Positions 7,933 to 17,120 of a stretch of DNA of 64,000 nucleotides are shown here, in pieces. A program made the position numbers and the translations under genes. This DNA is from JAHEAO01 sp942492375 (GTDB taxonomy: Bacteria > Pseudomonadota > Alphaproteobacteria > Rhodobacterales > Rhodobacteraceae), in assembly GCA_942492375.1 (NCBI GenBank), contig CALOEL010000014.1:751239-815238 (forward strand), written 5' to 3'. Every line of letters starts with the position of its first letter. Position 1 is the stretch's first letter. The notes under the pieces were generated by a model that was not told the DNA's origin, searched no databases, and worked only from the letters and a program-made list of their open reading frames with translations.

Positions 7933-8748
7933 TCAACTGTAAGTCTGCTTCTCGGTCGGAAAACTGCGGTCGCGCACCTCCTCGGCATAGCGCTTGACGC
8001 TCGACTCGATCTCGTCGGCCAGCGATCCGTAGACCTTGACGAATTTCGGGGGCTTCGGATTGAGGCCCAGCATGTCCTCGAGCACGAGAATCTGCCCGTC
8101 GCAATCCACGCTGGCGCCGATACCTATCGTCGGAATGTCGACGGCCTGGGTGATCTTGCGGGCTAGCGGTTCCACCACGCCCTCGACCACGATCGAAAAC
8201 GCGCCAGCCTCGGCGATGGCCTTGGCGTCCTCAATGTGGATCGGCCAGCTCTCCTCTTCGCGGCCCTGCGTCTTGAAGCCGCCCATCGTCAGGCTCGCCT
8301 GCGGCGTCAGCCCGACATGGCCCATCACCGGAACCCCGCGCTCGACAAGGAAGTGGACGGTCTCGGCCATGCGGCTGCCACCTTCCAGCTTGACCGCGCC
8401 GCAGCCGGTTTCCTTCAAAATCTTGGCGGCGTTGCGGAACGCCTCTTGCGGCGATTCCTCGTAGGTACCGAAAGGCATGTCCACGACGATCAGCGCGCGC
8501 TTCGTGCCGCGCACCACGGCCTTGCCATGCATGATCATCAGATCGAGCGGCACCCCCACCGTCGTTTCCATCCCGTGCATCACCATGCCAAGGCTGTCGC
8601 CGACCAGAATGAAATCCGCGTATTTGTCGACGATCGCCGCGGTATGGGCGTGATAGGAGGTCAACGAGACGATCGGGTCGCCGCCCTTCATCGCGGTGAT
8701 CTGAGGCGCGGTGATGCGACGGACGGGTTTCTGCGCTTCTGTGCTCAT
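7933..8748 (-). CDS. panB: 3-methyl-2-oxobutanoate hydroxymethyltransferase
   Basis: A 271-residue PanB, which transfers a hydroxymethyl group from methylene-tetrahydrofolate to alpha-ketoisovalerate to form ketopantoate. The TIM-barrel motifs VGDSLGMVMHG, MPFGTYEESP, KLEGG, GHVGLTPQ and GIGASVDCDGQILV are all present, including the metal-binding Asp and the catalytic Glu. Length matches the family. Its start overlaps the panC stop as ATGA, so the pair is translated together for pantothenate (coenzyme A) biosynthesis. Confidence 0.97.
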   Translation of the reverse strand: MSTEAQKPVRRITAPQITAMKGGDPIVSLTSYHAHTAAIVDKYADFILVGDSLGMVMHGMETTVGVPLDLMIMHGKAVVRGTKRALIVVDMPFGTYEESPQEAFRNAAKILKETGCGAVKLEGGSRMAETVHFLVERGVPVMGHVGLTPQASLTMGGFKTQGREEESWPIHIEDAKAIAEAGAFSIVVEGVVEPLARKITQAVDIPTIGIGASVDCDGQILVLEDMLGLNPKPPKFVKVYGSLADEIESSVKRYAEEVRDRSFPTEKQTYS

Positions 8749-9605
8749 CTTTGACCCTCCTTGGGCGTAACAACGCGTTGATCTATAAGTAGGACGTCTC
8801 CGAAACGCACTGCAAGAAGAACAACGACCGGCCTGCGGATAGGTCCGTGAACCGTTGCCAGCGTCTCGGCGTCACGAAGGTCGACCGATTGCACGTTCGC
8901 GCGCGGCTCGGCGTCGATCATGTCGCGCACTTCGCGGACCAACTGTTTTGCGTCGGCATCTTGAGCGACCAGTTTGTCCGCCAGGTCCAGGGAGCTAGAA
9001 AGCACGACGGCGGCCTTGCGATCATCGGCCGTCAGACGCACGTTGCGCGACGACATCGCAAGGCCATCGGGTTCGCGCACCGTCGGCACTCCGATGATCC
9101 GCACCGGCATGTCGAGATCGCGGACCATCGCCTTGATTACCCGCAACTGCTGATAGTCCTTCTTGCCGAAGAAGGCCCGATCGGGCTGGATGATGTTCAG
9201 CAGTTTCGTCACCACGGTCGCCACGCCGCGGAAATGGCCGGGCCGGAGCTTGCCGATGAGGATCTTCGATAACTCCGTAGCTTCGACGATGGTCTGCTTG
9301 TCCGGATGATACATCTCTTCGGGCGAGGGCATGAAAACCAGGTCCACGCCGGCGGCGTGCAGCATTTCGAGGTCGCGGTCGGTGTTGCGCGGGTAGCTGG
9401 CCAGATCCTCTTTCGGACCGAACTGGGTCGGGTTGACGAAGATCGAGACAACAACCCGGTCGCACTCTGCGGTCGCCGCACGCACCAACGCAATATGGCC
9501 GTCATGCAGGTAGCCCATCGTGGGAACAAGGCCGATCGTGTCACCTGCCTTGCGGAAGGCCGACAGGGTGGTGCGTGCCTCGGCCTTGGTCTTGCACACT
9601 TTCAT
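8745..9605 (-). CDS. panC: Pantothenate synthetase
   Basis: A 286-residue PanC, which joins pantoate and beta-alanine using ATP. It has the HIGH-like ATP motif PTMGYLHDGHIALV, then FVNPTQFGPKEDL, the FGKKDYQQL segment and MSSRNVRL (KMSKS-like loop). Start at ATG 9605 fits the family N-terminus; an upstream in-frame start would add unrelated residues. It is the first gene of the panCB operon and is divergent from the dimethylglycine dehydrogenase-like gene. Confidence 0.97.
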   Translation of the reverse strand: MKVCKTKAEARTTLSAFRKAGDTIGLVPTMGYLHDGHIALVRAATAECDRVVVSIFVNPTQFGPKEDLASYPRNTDRDLEMLHAAGVDLVFMPSPEEMYHPDKQTIVEATELSKILIGKLRPGHFRGVATVVTKLLNIIQPDRAFFGKKDYQQLRVIKAMVRDLDMPVRIIGVPTVREPDGLAMSSRNVRLTADDRKAAVVLSSSLDLADKLVAQDADAKQLVREVRDMIDAEPRANVQSVDLRDAETLATVHGPIRRPVVVLLAVRFGDVLLIDQRVVTPKEGQR

Positions 9606-9768
9606 CGCGTCCCCCGAAGTCCTCGGTCGATCTATACGACCCCGCTTGGCGCGGAGCAAGCGCAGCACCTCTGTCGGTTTCGCGCCATGTTGGGTCGGCT
9701 CTTTCTTCTACAGACGGCGCGGTTTAGGCAATTTAAGCGCAGCAGAAACCCCGGGGGAGAGTCGGCCC

Positions 9769-12258
9769 ATGAAAACGCATGTCAAAGCACTGGTCGTGGG
9801 TGGCGGTGCCGTTGGAACCGGGATCGCCTATCATCTGGCGAAGGCCGGCTGGGACACGATGCTGCTGGAACGCGACGAGCTGACTAGCGGGTCCACCTGG
9901 CACGCCGCCGGCCTGCTGCCCTTGTTCAACATGGGTTACGCGACTAGCCACATTCACGCCTATTCGGTCAAGTTCTACAAGAGCCTGGAGGCCGAGACGG
10001 GCCTCAATGCCGGCTTTGCGGTGGTCGGAAACCTGCGGATGGCGCAGACGGATGCCCGGATGGACGAATACATGCTCTATGCCTCGACCGCCGAGACGGT
10101 GGGCATTCCCTACGAATGGCTGACCCCGGCACAGATCAAGGAGCGTTGGCCGCTGGTCCGCACCGATGATCTGAGGGGCGCGATCTTCCATCCGACCGAC
10201 GGCTACATCAACCCCGCGGACGTGACGCAGGCGATGGCCAAGGGCGCCCGCCAGCACGGCTGCACAATCGAGCGCAAATGGCAGGTTGACGGTTATCGCT
10301 GGACGGGATCGGACTGGGTGGTGTCGATCACGAAGATGGTGGAAAAGGGCGGCAATCTGGTGGCCTCGGATGAGACATCAGAAATCACCGCCGAACATGT
10401 CGTCACCGCCACCGGCAACCATGCGCAGCGCACCGCGAAGCTGTTGGGGATCAAGATCCCTGCGATTCCGGTCGAACACCAGTATGTCGTTACTGAACCG
10501 GACCTGGCGCTGGTCAAATGGCGCGCGGCTGGCAACCCCGAGCACCCAGTCCTGCGCGACGCCGACGCCAAGTGGTATGTGCGCGAGGAACGCAAGGGCT
10601 GGATCCTTGGCCCCTACGAGGAAGGCGCCCCGGCGCGGTTCGAGTACACGGTACCCGACAGTTTCCGCGCTGACCTCTTCCCGCTCGATCTGGAGCGGAT
10701 CGAAGAGGAATACATGTCGATGATCCACCGCATCCCGACCTCGGAAGAGGTGGGGCTGAAGGACGATTTCAACGGCCCGATCTGCTACACGCCCGACGGC
10801 AACCCGCTGGTCGGCCCGGCGCCGGGCTTGCGGAACATGTGGCTGGCAGAGGGCTTCAGCTTTGGTATCACGGCGGCCGGCGGCGTCGGCCACTACCTCG
10901 CGCAGTTGATGGTCGAGGGTGAGGCGGAAATTGACATGGCCTCGCTCGATCCCAAGCGTTACGGGTCATGGATGACCACCGAATACGCGGCGCGGAAGAA
11001 CGAGGAATGCTATTCCCACGTCTTTGTTCTGCACCACCCCGACGAGGAACGCGAAGCCTGCCGCCCGTTGCGCACCGCGCCCGCCTATGACCGGCAGAAG
11101 GCGCTTGGCGCGAAGTTCGGTTGCGTCAACGGCTGGGAGCGTCCGAACTACTACGCGCCGCTGGGATTCGACGATCATGCCAGCCGCAGCTTCCGCCGTG
11201 GCGGCTGGTGGCAATACGCAGCCGAGGAAGCCAAGGCGATCCGCGAAGCCGCCGGCCTGATCGACGCCACCGCCTTCACCAAGCACCTTGTGCGCGGGCC
11301 GGGCGCGACGCAGTTCCTCGACTGGTTCACCTGTAACAAGCTGCCAAACGTGGGCCGGATCAACCTGACCTACGCGCTGACCGAAACCGGCACTACGCGC
11401 ACAGAATATACCATCGTGCGGCTGGCCGAGGATGAGTACTATCTGGTCTCCGCCGGGGCCTGGACAGCCTATGACGCTGATTTCCTAATGAAAGCCGCCG
11501 CCGACAAGGCAGGCGAATTCGGTCACATCGACATCCACGACGTCACCACGCAGTGGGGCGTCTTCGCCATCGCCGGGCCGAATTCCCGCGCCGTCCTGAA
11601 CGAGATCGTCAAGGACGCCGACCCTGCGACCGTTTTGTCGAACAAGCGCTTTCCGTGGTTGACGATGCGCAACATAGAGCTTGGCATGTGCCCCGTGCGC
11701 GCCATCCGCGTCGCCTATACCGGTGAACTCGGCTGGGAACTGCACCACCCCATCGAGATGCAGAATTACCTGTGGGACCAGTTGATGAAGGCCGGCGAAA
11801 AGCACGGGCTGAAGGTGGTCGGTGCGCGGGCGCAGAACTGGCTGCGGCAGGAAAAATCCTACCGCGCCTTCGGCACCGAACTGGGCCGCGACGCCACCCC
11901 GCTGGAGGCCGGGTTGGATCGCTTTGTCGACCTTGAAAAGGATTTCCGCGGCAAGCAGGCGATGCAGGACACCGGCATCCGCTCGATGTGTGTGACGCTT
12001 TTGATCGACGGGCCAGAGGATGCGGACCCATGGGGCCGCGAGGCGCTGTATGATGGCGAGACCAAGGTCGGTCGGCTGACCTCCGGCGGTTACTCGGTGC
12101 ATTTCGGCAAGCAGATCGGCATGGGCTATGTGAAGCCGGAACTGGCAAAGACCGGCCAGAAACTGAAGGTCAGGATGCTGAACCAGCTTTGGGATGCCGA
12201 GATAGTCGAGGACAGCCCCTATGACCCCTCGAACGCCGTGATCCGCAAGGATGGCTAA
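9769..12258 (+). CDS. GcvT-fused FAD dehydrogenase (dimethylglycine/sarcosine dehydrogenase family)
   Basis: An 829-residue two-part enzyme. The N-terminal DAO domain has the FAD motif VVGGGAVGTGIAYHLAKAG and TSGSTWHAAG, where His45 is the position that carries covalent FAD in dimethylglycine and sarcosine dehydrogenases. A linker (FAO_M) follows, and then a GCV_T aminomethyltransferase-like domain (from about residue 440) that in homologues hands formaldehyde to tetrahydrofolate. The substrate is probably an N-methylated glycine derivative, as in many roseobacters that use glycine betaine. Start ATG 9769 is the family start; the region upstream is not protein-like. Confidence 0.9.
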   Translation: MKTHVKALVVGGGAVGTGIAYHLAKAGWDTMLLERDELTSGSTWHAAGLLPLFNMGYATSHIHAYSVKFYKSLEAETGLNAGFAVVGNLRMAQTDARMDEYMLYASTAETVGIPYEWLTPAQIKERWPLVRTDDLRGAIFHPTDGYINPADVTQAMAKGARQHGCTIERKWQVDGYRWTGSDWVVSITKMVEKGGNLVASDETSEITAEHVVTATGNHAQRTAKLLGIKIPAIPVEHQYVVTEPDLALVKWRAAGNPEHPVLRDADAKWYVREERKGWILGPYEEGAPARFEYTVPDSFRADLFPLDLERIEEEYMSMIHRIPTSEEVGLKDDFNGPICYTPDGNPLVGPAPGLRNMWLAEGFSFGITAAGGVGHYLAQLMVEGEAEIDMASLDPKRYGSWMTTEYAARKNEECYSHVFVLHHPDEEREACRPLRTAPAYDRQKALGAKFGCVNGWERPNYYAPLGFDDHASRSFRRGGWWQYAAEEAKAIREAAGLIDATAFTKHLVRGPGATQFLDWFTCNKLPNVGRINLTYALTETGTTRTEYTIVRLAEDEYYLVSAGAWTAYDADFLMKAAADKAGEFGHIDIHDVTTQWGVFAIAGPNSRAVLNEIVKDADPATVLSNKRFPWLTMRNIELGMCPVRAIRVAYTGELGWELHHPIEMQNYLWDQLMKAGEKHGLKVVGARAQNWLRQEKSYRAFGTELGRDATPLEAGLDRFVDLEKDFRGKQAMQDTGIRSMCVTLLIDGPEDADPWGREALYDGETKVGRLTSGGYSVHFGKQIGMGYVKPELAKTGQKLKVRMLNQLWDAEIVEDSPYDPSNAVIRKDG

Positions 12259-12920
12259 CCGGGCTTGCGCGCTGTCAGCATGAGGTTGTTGGCAGGCATG
12301 TCGATGATTTCGCACTGAGCAAGACCGCCGGTTCGGAACCAGCTGAGAACGGTCTCGAAAGGCTTATAGCCGATCGCCGGATCCTGTGCGGTTAGATCGG
12401 CATGAAAACGGCGATCGCCGTCGCTCGCGAAGAATTCGCCGCGACGGAACGGGCCGTAGATTGCAAGAACCCCTAGTGGTCGAAGAGCAAGGCAGGATTC
12501 GGAAATTACCGTTGCGGCTTCATCGTCGCTAATTAGGTGCAGCAAGTTGGACAGGAAGATCAGATCGGCAGGCTCCATGGTCTGTGACCAGCCGGCAGTG
12601 CCCACGTCGAGCCGCAACGGCGGCAGCACATTCGGTATTTCTTCCGTCCAGGCTGCGATGCTCGCTAGTCGCGAGTCATCAAGGTCGGTCGGCTGCCAGA
12701 CAAGACCCGGCAATGCCTTCGCGAACCGAGCCACGTGCTCGCCGGTGCCACTGGCGATCTCGAGCGCAGATCCCGAGTCGGGGGCGAGGACCCGAAGGGT
12801 CTTGAGAATCGCTTCGCCGTTCCGCGCCGCCGAGGGCGCGGAGAGGCGTTCCCCCGTACCGGGTCTCGCGACGCAGGCCGAGTCGGGCAGATTGAGAAAA
12901 CGCTGGGGCAATCTGAACAA
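12255..12920 (-). CDS. DUF938 SAM-dependent methyltransferase
   Basis: A 221-residue Rossmann-fold methyltransferase of the DUF938 family. Motif I is ALEIASGTGEHVARFA, followed by WQPTDLDDSRLASI, an acidic ribose-binding segment, and FLSNLLHLISDDEA. The segment AIYGPFRRGEFFASDGDRRFHADL is characteristic of DUF938. Its stop codon overlaps that of the convergent dehydrogenase gene. The methyl acceptor is unknown. The first ~10 residues may belong to a later start. Confidence 0.85.
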   Translation of the reverse strand: MFRLPQRFLNLPDSACVARPGTGERLSAPSAARNGEAILKTLRVLAPDSGSALEIASGTGEHVARFAKALPGLVWQPTDLDDSRLASIAAWTEEIPNVLPPLRLDVGTAGWSQTMEPADLIFLSNLLHLISDDEAATVISESCLALRPLGVLAIYGPFRRGEFFASDGDRRFHADLTAQDPAIGYKPFETVLSWFRTGGLAQCEIIDMPANNLMLTARKPG

Positions 12921-13074
12921 CCTTTTGATTCAGAAATAGAAAGTCTGGCAGATCTGCTGTTCGCCAACCCTAAGATGAGAAATCGAAAGAATCCATTCAT
13001 TGTCCCAATTTCGGACACAGTTTCCTTGAACAATCGGATCAACACGGAGTTCCGGAATAGCGATTAGGTGGCGT

Positions 13075-13716
13075 ATGAGCTATTTGAAAAAGATCGAAGG
13101 CGAGGCTGATGCGGCAATCCCGTTCACCGGCGGTATCGTCGAAGGCGCCAATCTGCGAACGCCTTGCGGGCTGCGCCGTGTTGAACTCGTTCGTCCCGGC
13201 GACCTTATCGTCACCCGCGACAATGGCCTCCAGCCCGTCCGCATGGTGTGGAAGCGAGAGATCACCTCTGCCCAGATGGCGGCACGGCCCGATCTTGCAC
13301 CGATCAGGCTGAAGCCACGCGCAATCGGTCCGATGATGCCGCAGAAGGACCTTTGCCTTGCTCCAGATCACCGGGTTCTGGTGCCGGGATACCGGCTGGC
13401 GGGACATGACCAGCGTGAAAGCTGCCTGATCGAGGCGAGGGAACTGGCCGGTTCCAGCGATGCGGCCTATGTCGATCGCTGCGGCGACCGGGTGAATTGT
13501 TATACGGTGATCTTCGACAGCCACCAGATCTTTTGCGTGAATGGCTTGCCGGTTGAAAGCTTCCTGCCAACAGCGGGGGCGCTTGCGACGCTCAGCGCGG
13601 ACTTTCGCGATGCGATCGTGCGCCGCTTTCCCCAATTGCGGAGAGAACCGAACGCCTATCCCCCCGCAGAATACCGGGTAGTGCAGGGGGCGGAGTATCT
13701 GCCTGCGCAGGTGTAG
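13075..13716 (+). CDS. Hint-domain (Hedgehog/intein-type) protein lacking the N-terminal cysteine
   Basis: A 213-residue Hint-domain protein of the type common in Rhodobacteraceae. Conserved elements are LRTPCGLRRVELVRPGDLIVTRDNG, a central LAPDHRVLV and YTVIFDSHQIFCVNGLPVESF near the C-terminus. In the usual family opening, CFTPGT, a cysteine starts the autoprocessing reaction; here that place reads GIVEGANLRTP, so self-cleavage of the normal kind is doubtful. No signal peptide or upstream domain is attached. It stands alone in an AT-richer gap and has a paralogue at 35.7 kb that keeps the cysteine. Confidence 0.82.
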   Translation: MSYLKKIEGEADAAIPFTGGIVEGANLRTPCGLRRVELVRPGDLIVTRDNGLQPVRMVWKREITSAQMAARPDLAPIRLKPRAIGPMMPQKDLCLAPDHRVLVPGYRLAGHDQRESCLIEARELAGSSDAAYVDRCGDRVNCYTVIFDSHQIFCVNGLPVESFLPTAGALATLSADFRDAIVRRFPQLRREPNAYPPAEYRVVQGAEYLPAQV

Positions 13717-13858
13717 CGGCAAGGTTTCCAAGACGAACAACTTGATTTGTCTTAAAGCCACACATTCAGATATTTGCTGGTGACCGCCCATTCCCGAATG
13801 CGGAGCGGGGGCGGCGCTGCCTTTGCACTCGACAATGGCGACGAGATTTGGGCCGTGA

Positions 13859-14956
13859 CTATGACAATCCACCCTGGTCCGAACGAAACCGGCTTGGTGA
13901 AAGCCGGTCGACCACCGCCTGATCCAGTTCGCTTTGCCGGCCGGCGACCAGGTCTGCAACCAGCTGACTGGCAGCAGGGGAGCTTTGGAAGCCGTAGCCG
14001 CCCTGTCCGGCGACCCAGACGAATGACGGGTCCTGCGCGTCCGGCCCAAGCACAAGGCATCGGTCGGGTGCGAAGGTGCGCAGTCCCGCCCAGCTGCTTT
14101 CCAGCCGGGTGACTGGTTCGGTCACGAATTCCTCGTACCGTGCCAGTCCTTCGGCCAGCTCCATGTCATCCGGCCAGGCGTCATGGGGGTGGCTGGGATC
14201 CTCGTCGGCGGGGGAGACGATGAGTTTTCCGGCGTCGGGCTTGCAGTACCAGCTTTCGCCGGTTCCGAAGACCATTGGCCAATTGGACAGGTCATGACCG
14301 CCCGGAGCGGGAATCCGCGCCATCGAACGACGGAACGGTGTCAGGCCAATCGGTCGCACACCGGCCATCGCGGCAATCTCGTCCGCCCATGAGCCCGCGG
14401 CGTTCACGAGCACCTTTGCGTCATAGCTTTCTTCACTCGTCGTGACGACCCAGGCGCCGGCTGCGCGGTCAATCGAAACCACCCGCTGTCCGAACCGGAT
14501 CGTACCACCACTGTCGCGGATATCGCGGGCGAAGTTCTGGATCAGCCGGTCGGTATCAATGTCCCAGGCTTCGGCGTGGTAGGCCGTACGGGCGACCTTC
14601 AGCGGGTTCAGGATCGGAACTAATGCCTGTGCGTCCTCCAACGAGATGATCTCCATCGCCATGCCGGTGACGTCGGCGTTGAAGCTGTCGCGCTGATCTG
14701 CCCCGGCGACAAGCAGGAAGCCGCGTGGCGACAGAACGCCACCGTTGGCAGATGCCAGGTGGGACTTGCTGGCTTTGTTGAGGGCCACTGTGCTGGGCAG
14801 ACCGTAGGTTTCCTCGAACATCGCGGCGGACCGACCAGAGGTGTGATATCCAAGACCCGCCTCGGCTTCCAACAGCAGAACCTCGCCGAGACTGGCCAGG
14901 CGCGCGCCCACGGAAACCCCGGCAATCCCGCCGCCGATGACAAGAAAATCAATCAT
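13859..14956 (-). CDS. FAD-dependent amino acid oxidase/dehydrogenase (DAO family)
   Basis: A 365-residue flavoenzyme with the dinucleotide-binding motif LVIGGGIAGVSVGARLA at its N-terminus, HTSGRSAAMFEETYG, a substrate-domain WDIDTDRLIQ, and a C-terminal FAD contact WVAGQGGYGFQSSPAASQLVADL. It resembles bacterial D-amino-acid dehydrogenase or glycine oxidase-type enzymes, but the substrate cannot be read. It lies 100 bases upstream (in transcription) of nothing else and is followed leftward by the Hint gene; rightward it is separated from the purine operon by a terminator. Confidence 0.85.
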   Translation of the reverse strand: MIDFLVIGGGIAGVSVGARLASLGEVLLLEAEAGLGYHTSGRSAAMFEETYGLPSTVALNKASKSHLASANGGVLSPRGFLLVAGADQRDSFNADVTGMAMEIISLEDAQALVPILNPLKVARTAYHAEAWDIDTDRLIQNFARDIRDSGGTIRFGQRVVSIDRAAGAWVVTTSEESYDAKVLVNAAGSWADEIAAMAGVRPIGLTPFRRSMARIPAPGGHDLSNWPMVFGTGESWYCKPDAGKLIVSPADEDPSHPHDAWPDDMELAEGLARYEEFVTEPVTRLESSWAGLRTFAPDRCLVLGPDAQDPSFVWVAGQGGYGFQSSPAASQLVADLVAGRQSELDQAVVDRLSPSRFRSDQGGLS

Positions 14957-15010
14957 TTTATTCTCCCGGCGAGTGAGCCGATCCGCAGTGCGACGGCGGG
15001 CAAAGAAGAA

Positions 15011-15032
15011 GGGCCGGACATAAGCCCGGCCC
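15011..15032 (-). terminator. Rho-independent terminator of the purine uptake/xanthine oxidation operon
   Basis: GGGCCGG pairs with CCGGCCC; on the minus strand the stem is followed by CTTCTTCTTT. It lies 24 bases after the stop codon of the BMP-family gene, the last gene of the operon. Confidence 0.65.
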
Positions 15033-15055
15033 CGCTCCTGGAGTACTAAAGGCGA

Positions 15056-16132
15056 TCAGTTGGGAATATCGCCAGTCAGACCTTCGACGTAGAAGTTCAT
15101 GCCGGCCAGCGTGCCGTCATCGGCGGTTTCGCCTTCGGCCAGCCAGTCGGACCCGTCCTGCTTTTTCAGCGGGCCGGTGAAGGGGTGGTATTCGCCCGAA
15201 GCGATGGAGTCGCGCAGGGCCTCTGCCTCCGCCTTCACCTCTGCCGGGACGGCTTCGGTGATTTCGCCGATCTCGACCATGCCTGGGCCGATGCCGTCCC
15301 AGGTGTCTGTCGATTCCCAAGTGCCGTCCAACACGGCCTGGACGCGGTCGATGTAGTAGGGCGCCCAATTGTCGATGATCGAACTGATGCGTGGCGAGGG
15401 CGCATATTCCGCCATGTCGCTGGCCTGCCCGAACGTATATACATTCCCCGCCTTTTCCGCCGCCGCATGGGGCGCGGTGGAATCGGTGTGCTGCAGGATC
15501 ACGTCGGCGCCCTGTTCGATCAGCGCGGTGGCGGCATCCGCCTCTTTCGCCGGGTCGAACCAGGTATAGGCCCAGACGATCGAGAACTGGACGTCAGGAT
15601 TGGCCTTCTTGGCGTGGATATATGCGCTGTTGATGCCACGGATGACCTCGGGGATCGGGAAGGATCCGATATAACCGATCTTGTTGGTCTTGGTCATCTT
15701 GCCCGCGATCAGGCCTTGAACGGCGCGGCCTTCGTAAAAGCGGGCTGAATAGGTGGAAACGTTGTCGGCCCGCTTGAAGCCGGTGGCATGTTCGAACTTC
15801 ACGTCCGGGAACTTGGCCGCGACGTTGATCGTGGGATCCATGTAGCCGAATGAGGTCGTGAAGATGATGTCGGCACCGCCCAGCGCCATCTGCGTCAGCG
15901 CGCGTTCGGCATCGGCACCTTCCGGCACGCTTTCCTGATAGACGGTTTCGACCTTGTCGCCGAAATGCTCCTCGACCGCCAGCCGCGCCTTGTCGTGTTC
16001 GTAAGTCCAGCCGCCATCGCCGATCGGACCGACGAAAATGAAACCCGCCTTGACTTTGTCCTGCTGGGCAAACGCGCCCCCTGCAAGGCCGACCGCCAGC
16101 ACGGCTCCGGCAAGAATTGATCTTCTGTTCAT
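15056..16132 (-). CDS. BMP-family ABC transporter substrate-binding protein (purine nucleoside type)
   Basis: A 358-residue periplasmic binding protein with a signal peptide ending GGAFA-QQ. It carries BMP/PnrA-family features: FVGPIGDGGWTYEHD, TTSFGYMDPTINVAAKFPDVKFEH, and VQFSIVWAYTWFDPAKEADAA. This family delivers purine nucleosides or bases to NupPQ/NupO-type ABC importers. It ends an operon with two permeases, a double ATPase and xdhABC, which supports a purine ligand. A 52-base gap separates it from the permease gene. Confidence 0.92.
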   Translation of the reverse strand: MNRRSILAGAVLAVGLAGGAFAQQDKVKAGFIFVGPIGDGGWTYEHDKARLAVEEHFGDKVETVYQESVPEGADAERALTQMALGGADIIFTTSFGYMDPTINVAAKFPDVKFEHATGFKRADNVSTYSARFYEGRAVQGLIAGKMTKTNKIGYIGSFPIPEVIRGINSAYIHAKKANPDVQFSIVWAYTWFDPAKEADAATALIEQGADVILQHTDSTAPHAAAEKAGNVYTFGQASDMAEYAPSPRISSIIDNWAPYYIDRVQAVLDGTWESTDTWDGIGPGMVEIGEITEAVPAEVKAEAEALRDSIASGEYHPFTGPLKKQDGSDWLAEGETADDGTLAGMNFYVEGLTGDIPN

Positions 16133-16184
16133 AAGTTACTCCCCTTTGGTGTGGGCTTTTCGCCCGGTTCTTGCTGCGATGCCC

Positions 16185-17120
16185 CTAGCTAGAGGCGTGA
16201 AAGACGCGGCCCAGTGCCGCCGGCGCGCCAAGCGCCGTCCGGCCGCGACGGCCCGACATGATGACCAGCACAAGGATGGTTATCAGATATGGGCTCATCG
16301 ACAAGTACTCGACGGGCAGGGCAGAGCCTGCTGCCTGCAAATTCAACTGCAGGACGGTAACGCCGCCGAATAGGTAAGCGCCAAGCAGAACGCGCCAGGG
16401 CCGCCAACTGGCGAAGACGACGATGGCGAGTGCGATCCAGCCTGCCCCTGCGGTCATGCCCTCGGTCCATTGCGGGACGCGGATCAGGCTGACATAGGCG
16501 CCGCCAAGGCCAGCGCAGGCGCCGCCGAACATGATCGCGGCCATGCGGATGTGAACGACCTTGTAACCCAGCGCATGGGCGGCATCGTGGCTTTCGCCGA
16601 CCGCGCGCAGGATCAGACCGGCGCGGGTGAACTTGAGGAACGCCCAGACGGCGGCGACAAGCGCGATCGAGAAATAGACCATCAGGTCATGCTGGAAAAC
16701 GATCCGCCCGATCACCGGGATGTCGGACAGAAGCGGCACGTCGAAATCCGCCGTGACGGGGGCCTTGATCCCGATATAGCCCTGTCCGATCAGCGCCGAC
16801 AGGCCAAGTCCGAAAAGGGTCAGCGCAAGGCCGGTCGCGACCTGGTTGGACAAGAGGTACTGCGTAAGAAAGCCGAACAACACCGACAGCACCGCGCCGC
16901 CGATGGCAGCCCCGACGAAGCCGATGGCGGGGCTGCCGGTTTCGACGGCGATCACGAAGCCGCAGACGGCGCCGGTGATCATCATGCCCTCGACGCCAAG
17001 GTTCAGCACGCCCGCCTTTTCCACCACCATCTCGCCGATGGCGGCAAGAAGGATCGGGGTCGAGGCGACCATCAGAGAGGCCAGAAGGATGAGGGGGTTG
17101 ATCGAGGAAAAGTCCATCAC
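16185..17120 (-). CDS. ABC transporter permease for purine nucleosides (second subunit)
   Basis: A 311-residue inner-membrane permease of the BPD_transp_2 family with about eight hydrophobic helices. The opening ILLAAIGEMVVEKAGVLNLGVEGMM is diagnostic of NupQ-like permeases paired with BMP-type binding proteins. The start overlaps the end of the upstream permease gene by four bases. It forms the translocation path with the next protein. Confidence 0.93.
   Translation of the reverse strand: MMDFSSINPLILLASLMVASTPILLAAIGEMVVEKAGVLNLGVEGMMITGAVCGFVIAVETGSPAIGFVGAAIGGAVLSVLFGFLTQYLLSNQVATGLALTLFGLGLSALIGQGYIGIKAPVTADFDVPLLSDIPVIGRIVFQHDLMVYFSIALVAAVWAFLKFTRAGLILRAVGESHDAAHALGYKVVHIRMAAIMFGGACAGLGGAYVSLIRVPQWTEGMTAGAGWIALAIVVFASWRPWRVLLGAYLFGGVTVLQLNLQAAGSALPVEYLSMSPYLITILVLVIMSGRRGRTALGAPAALGRVFHASS

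Noticed and set aside
13752..14060. Small minus-strand gene overlapping the end of the DAO oxidase
   Set aside because: The frame runs inside the oxidase coding sequence in another frame and has no recognised family or ribosome-binding site.
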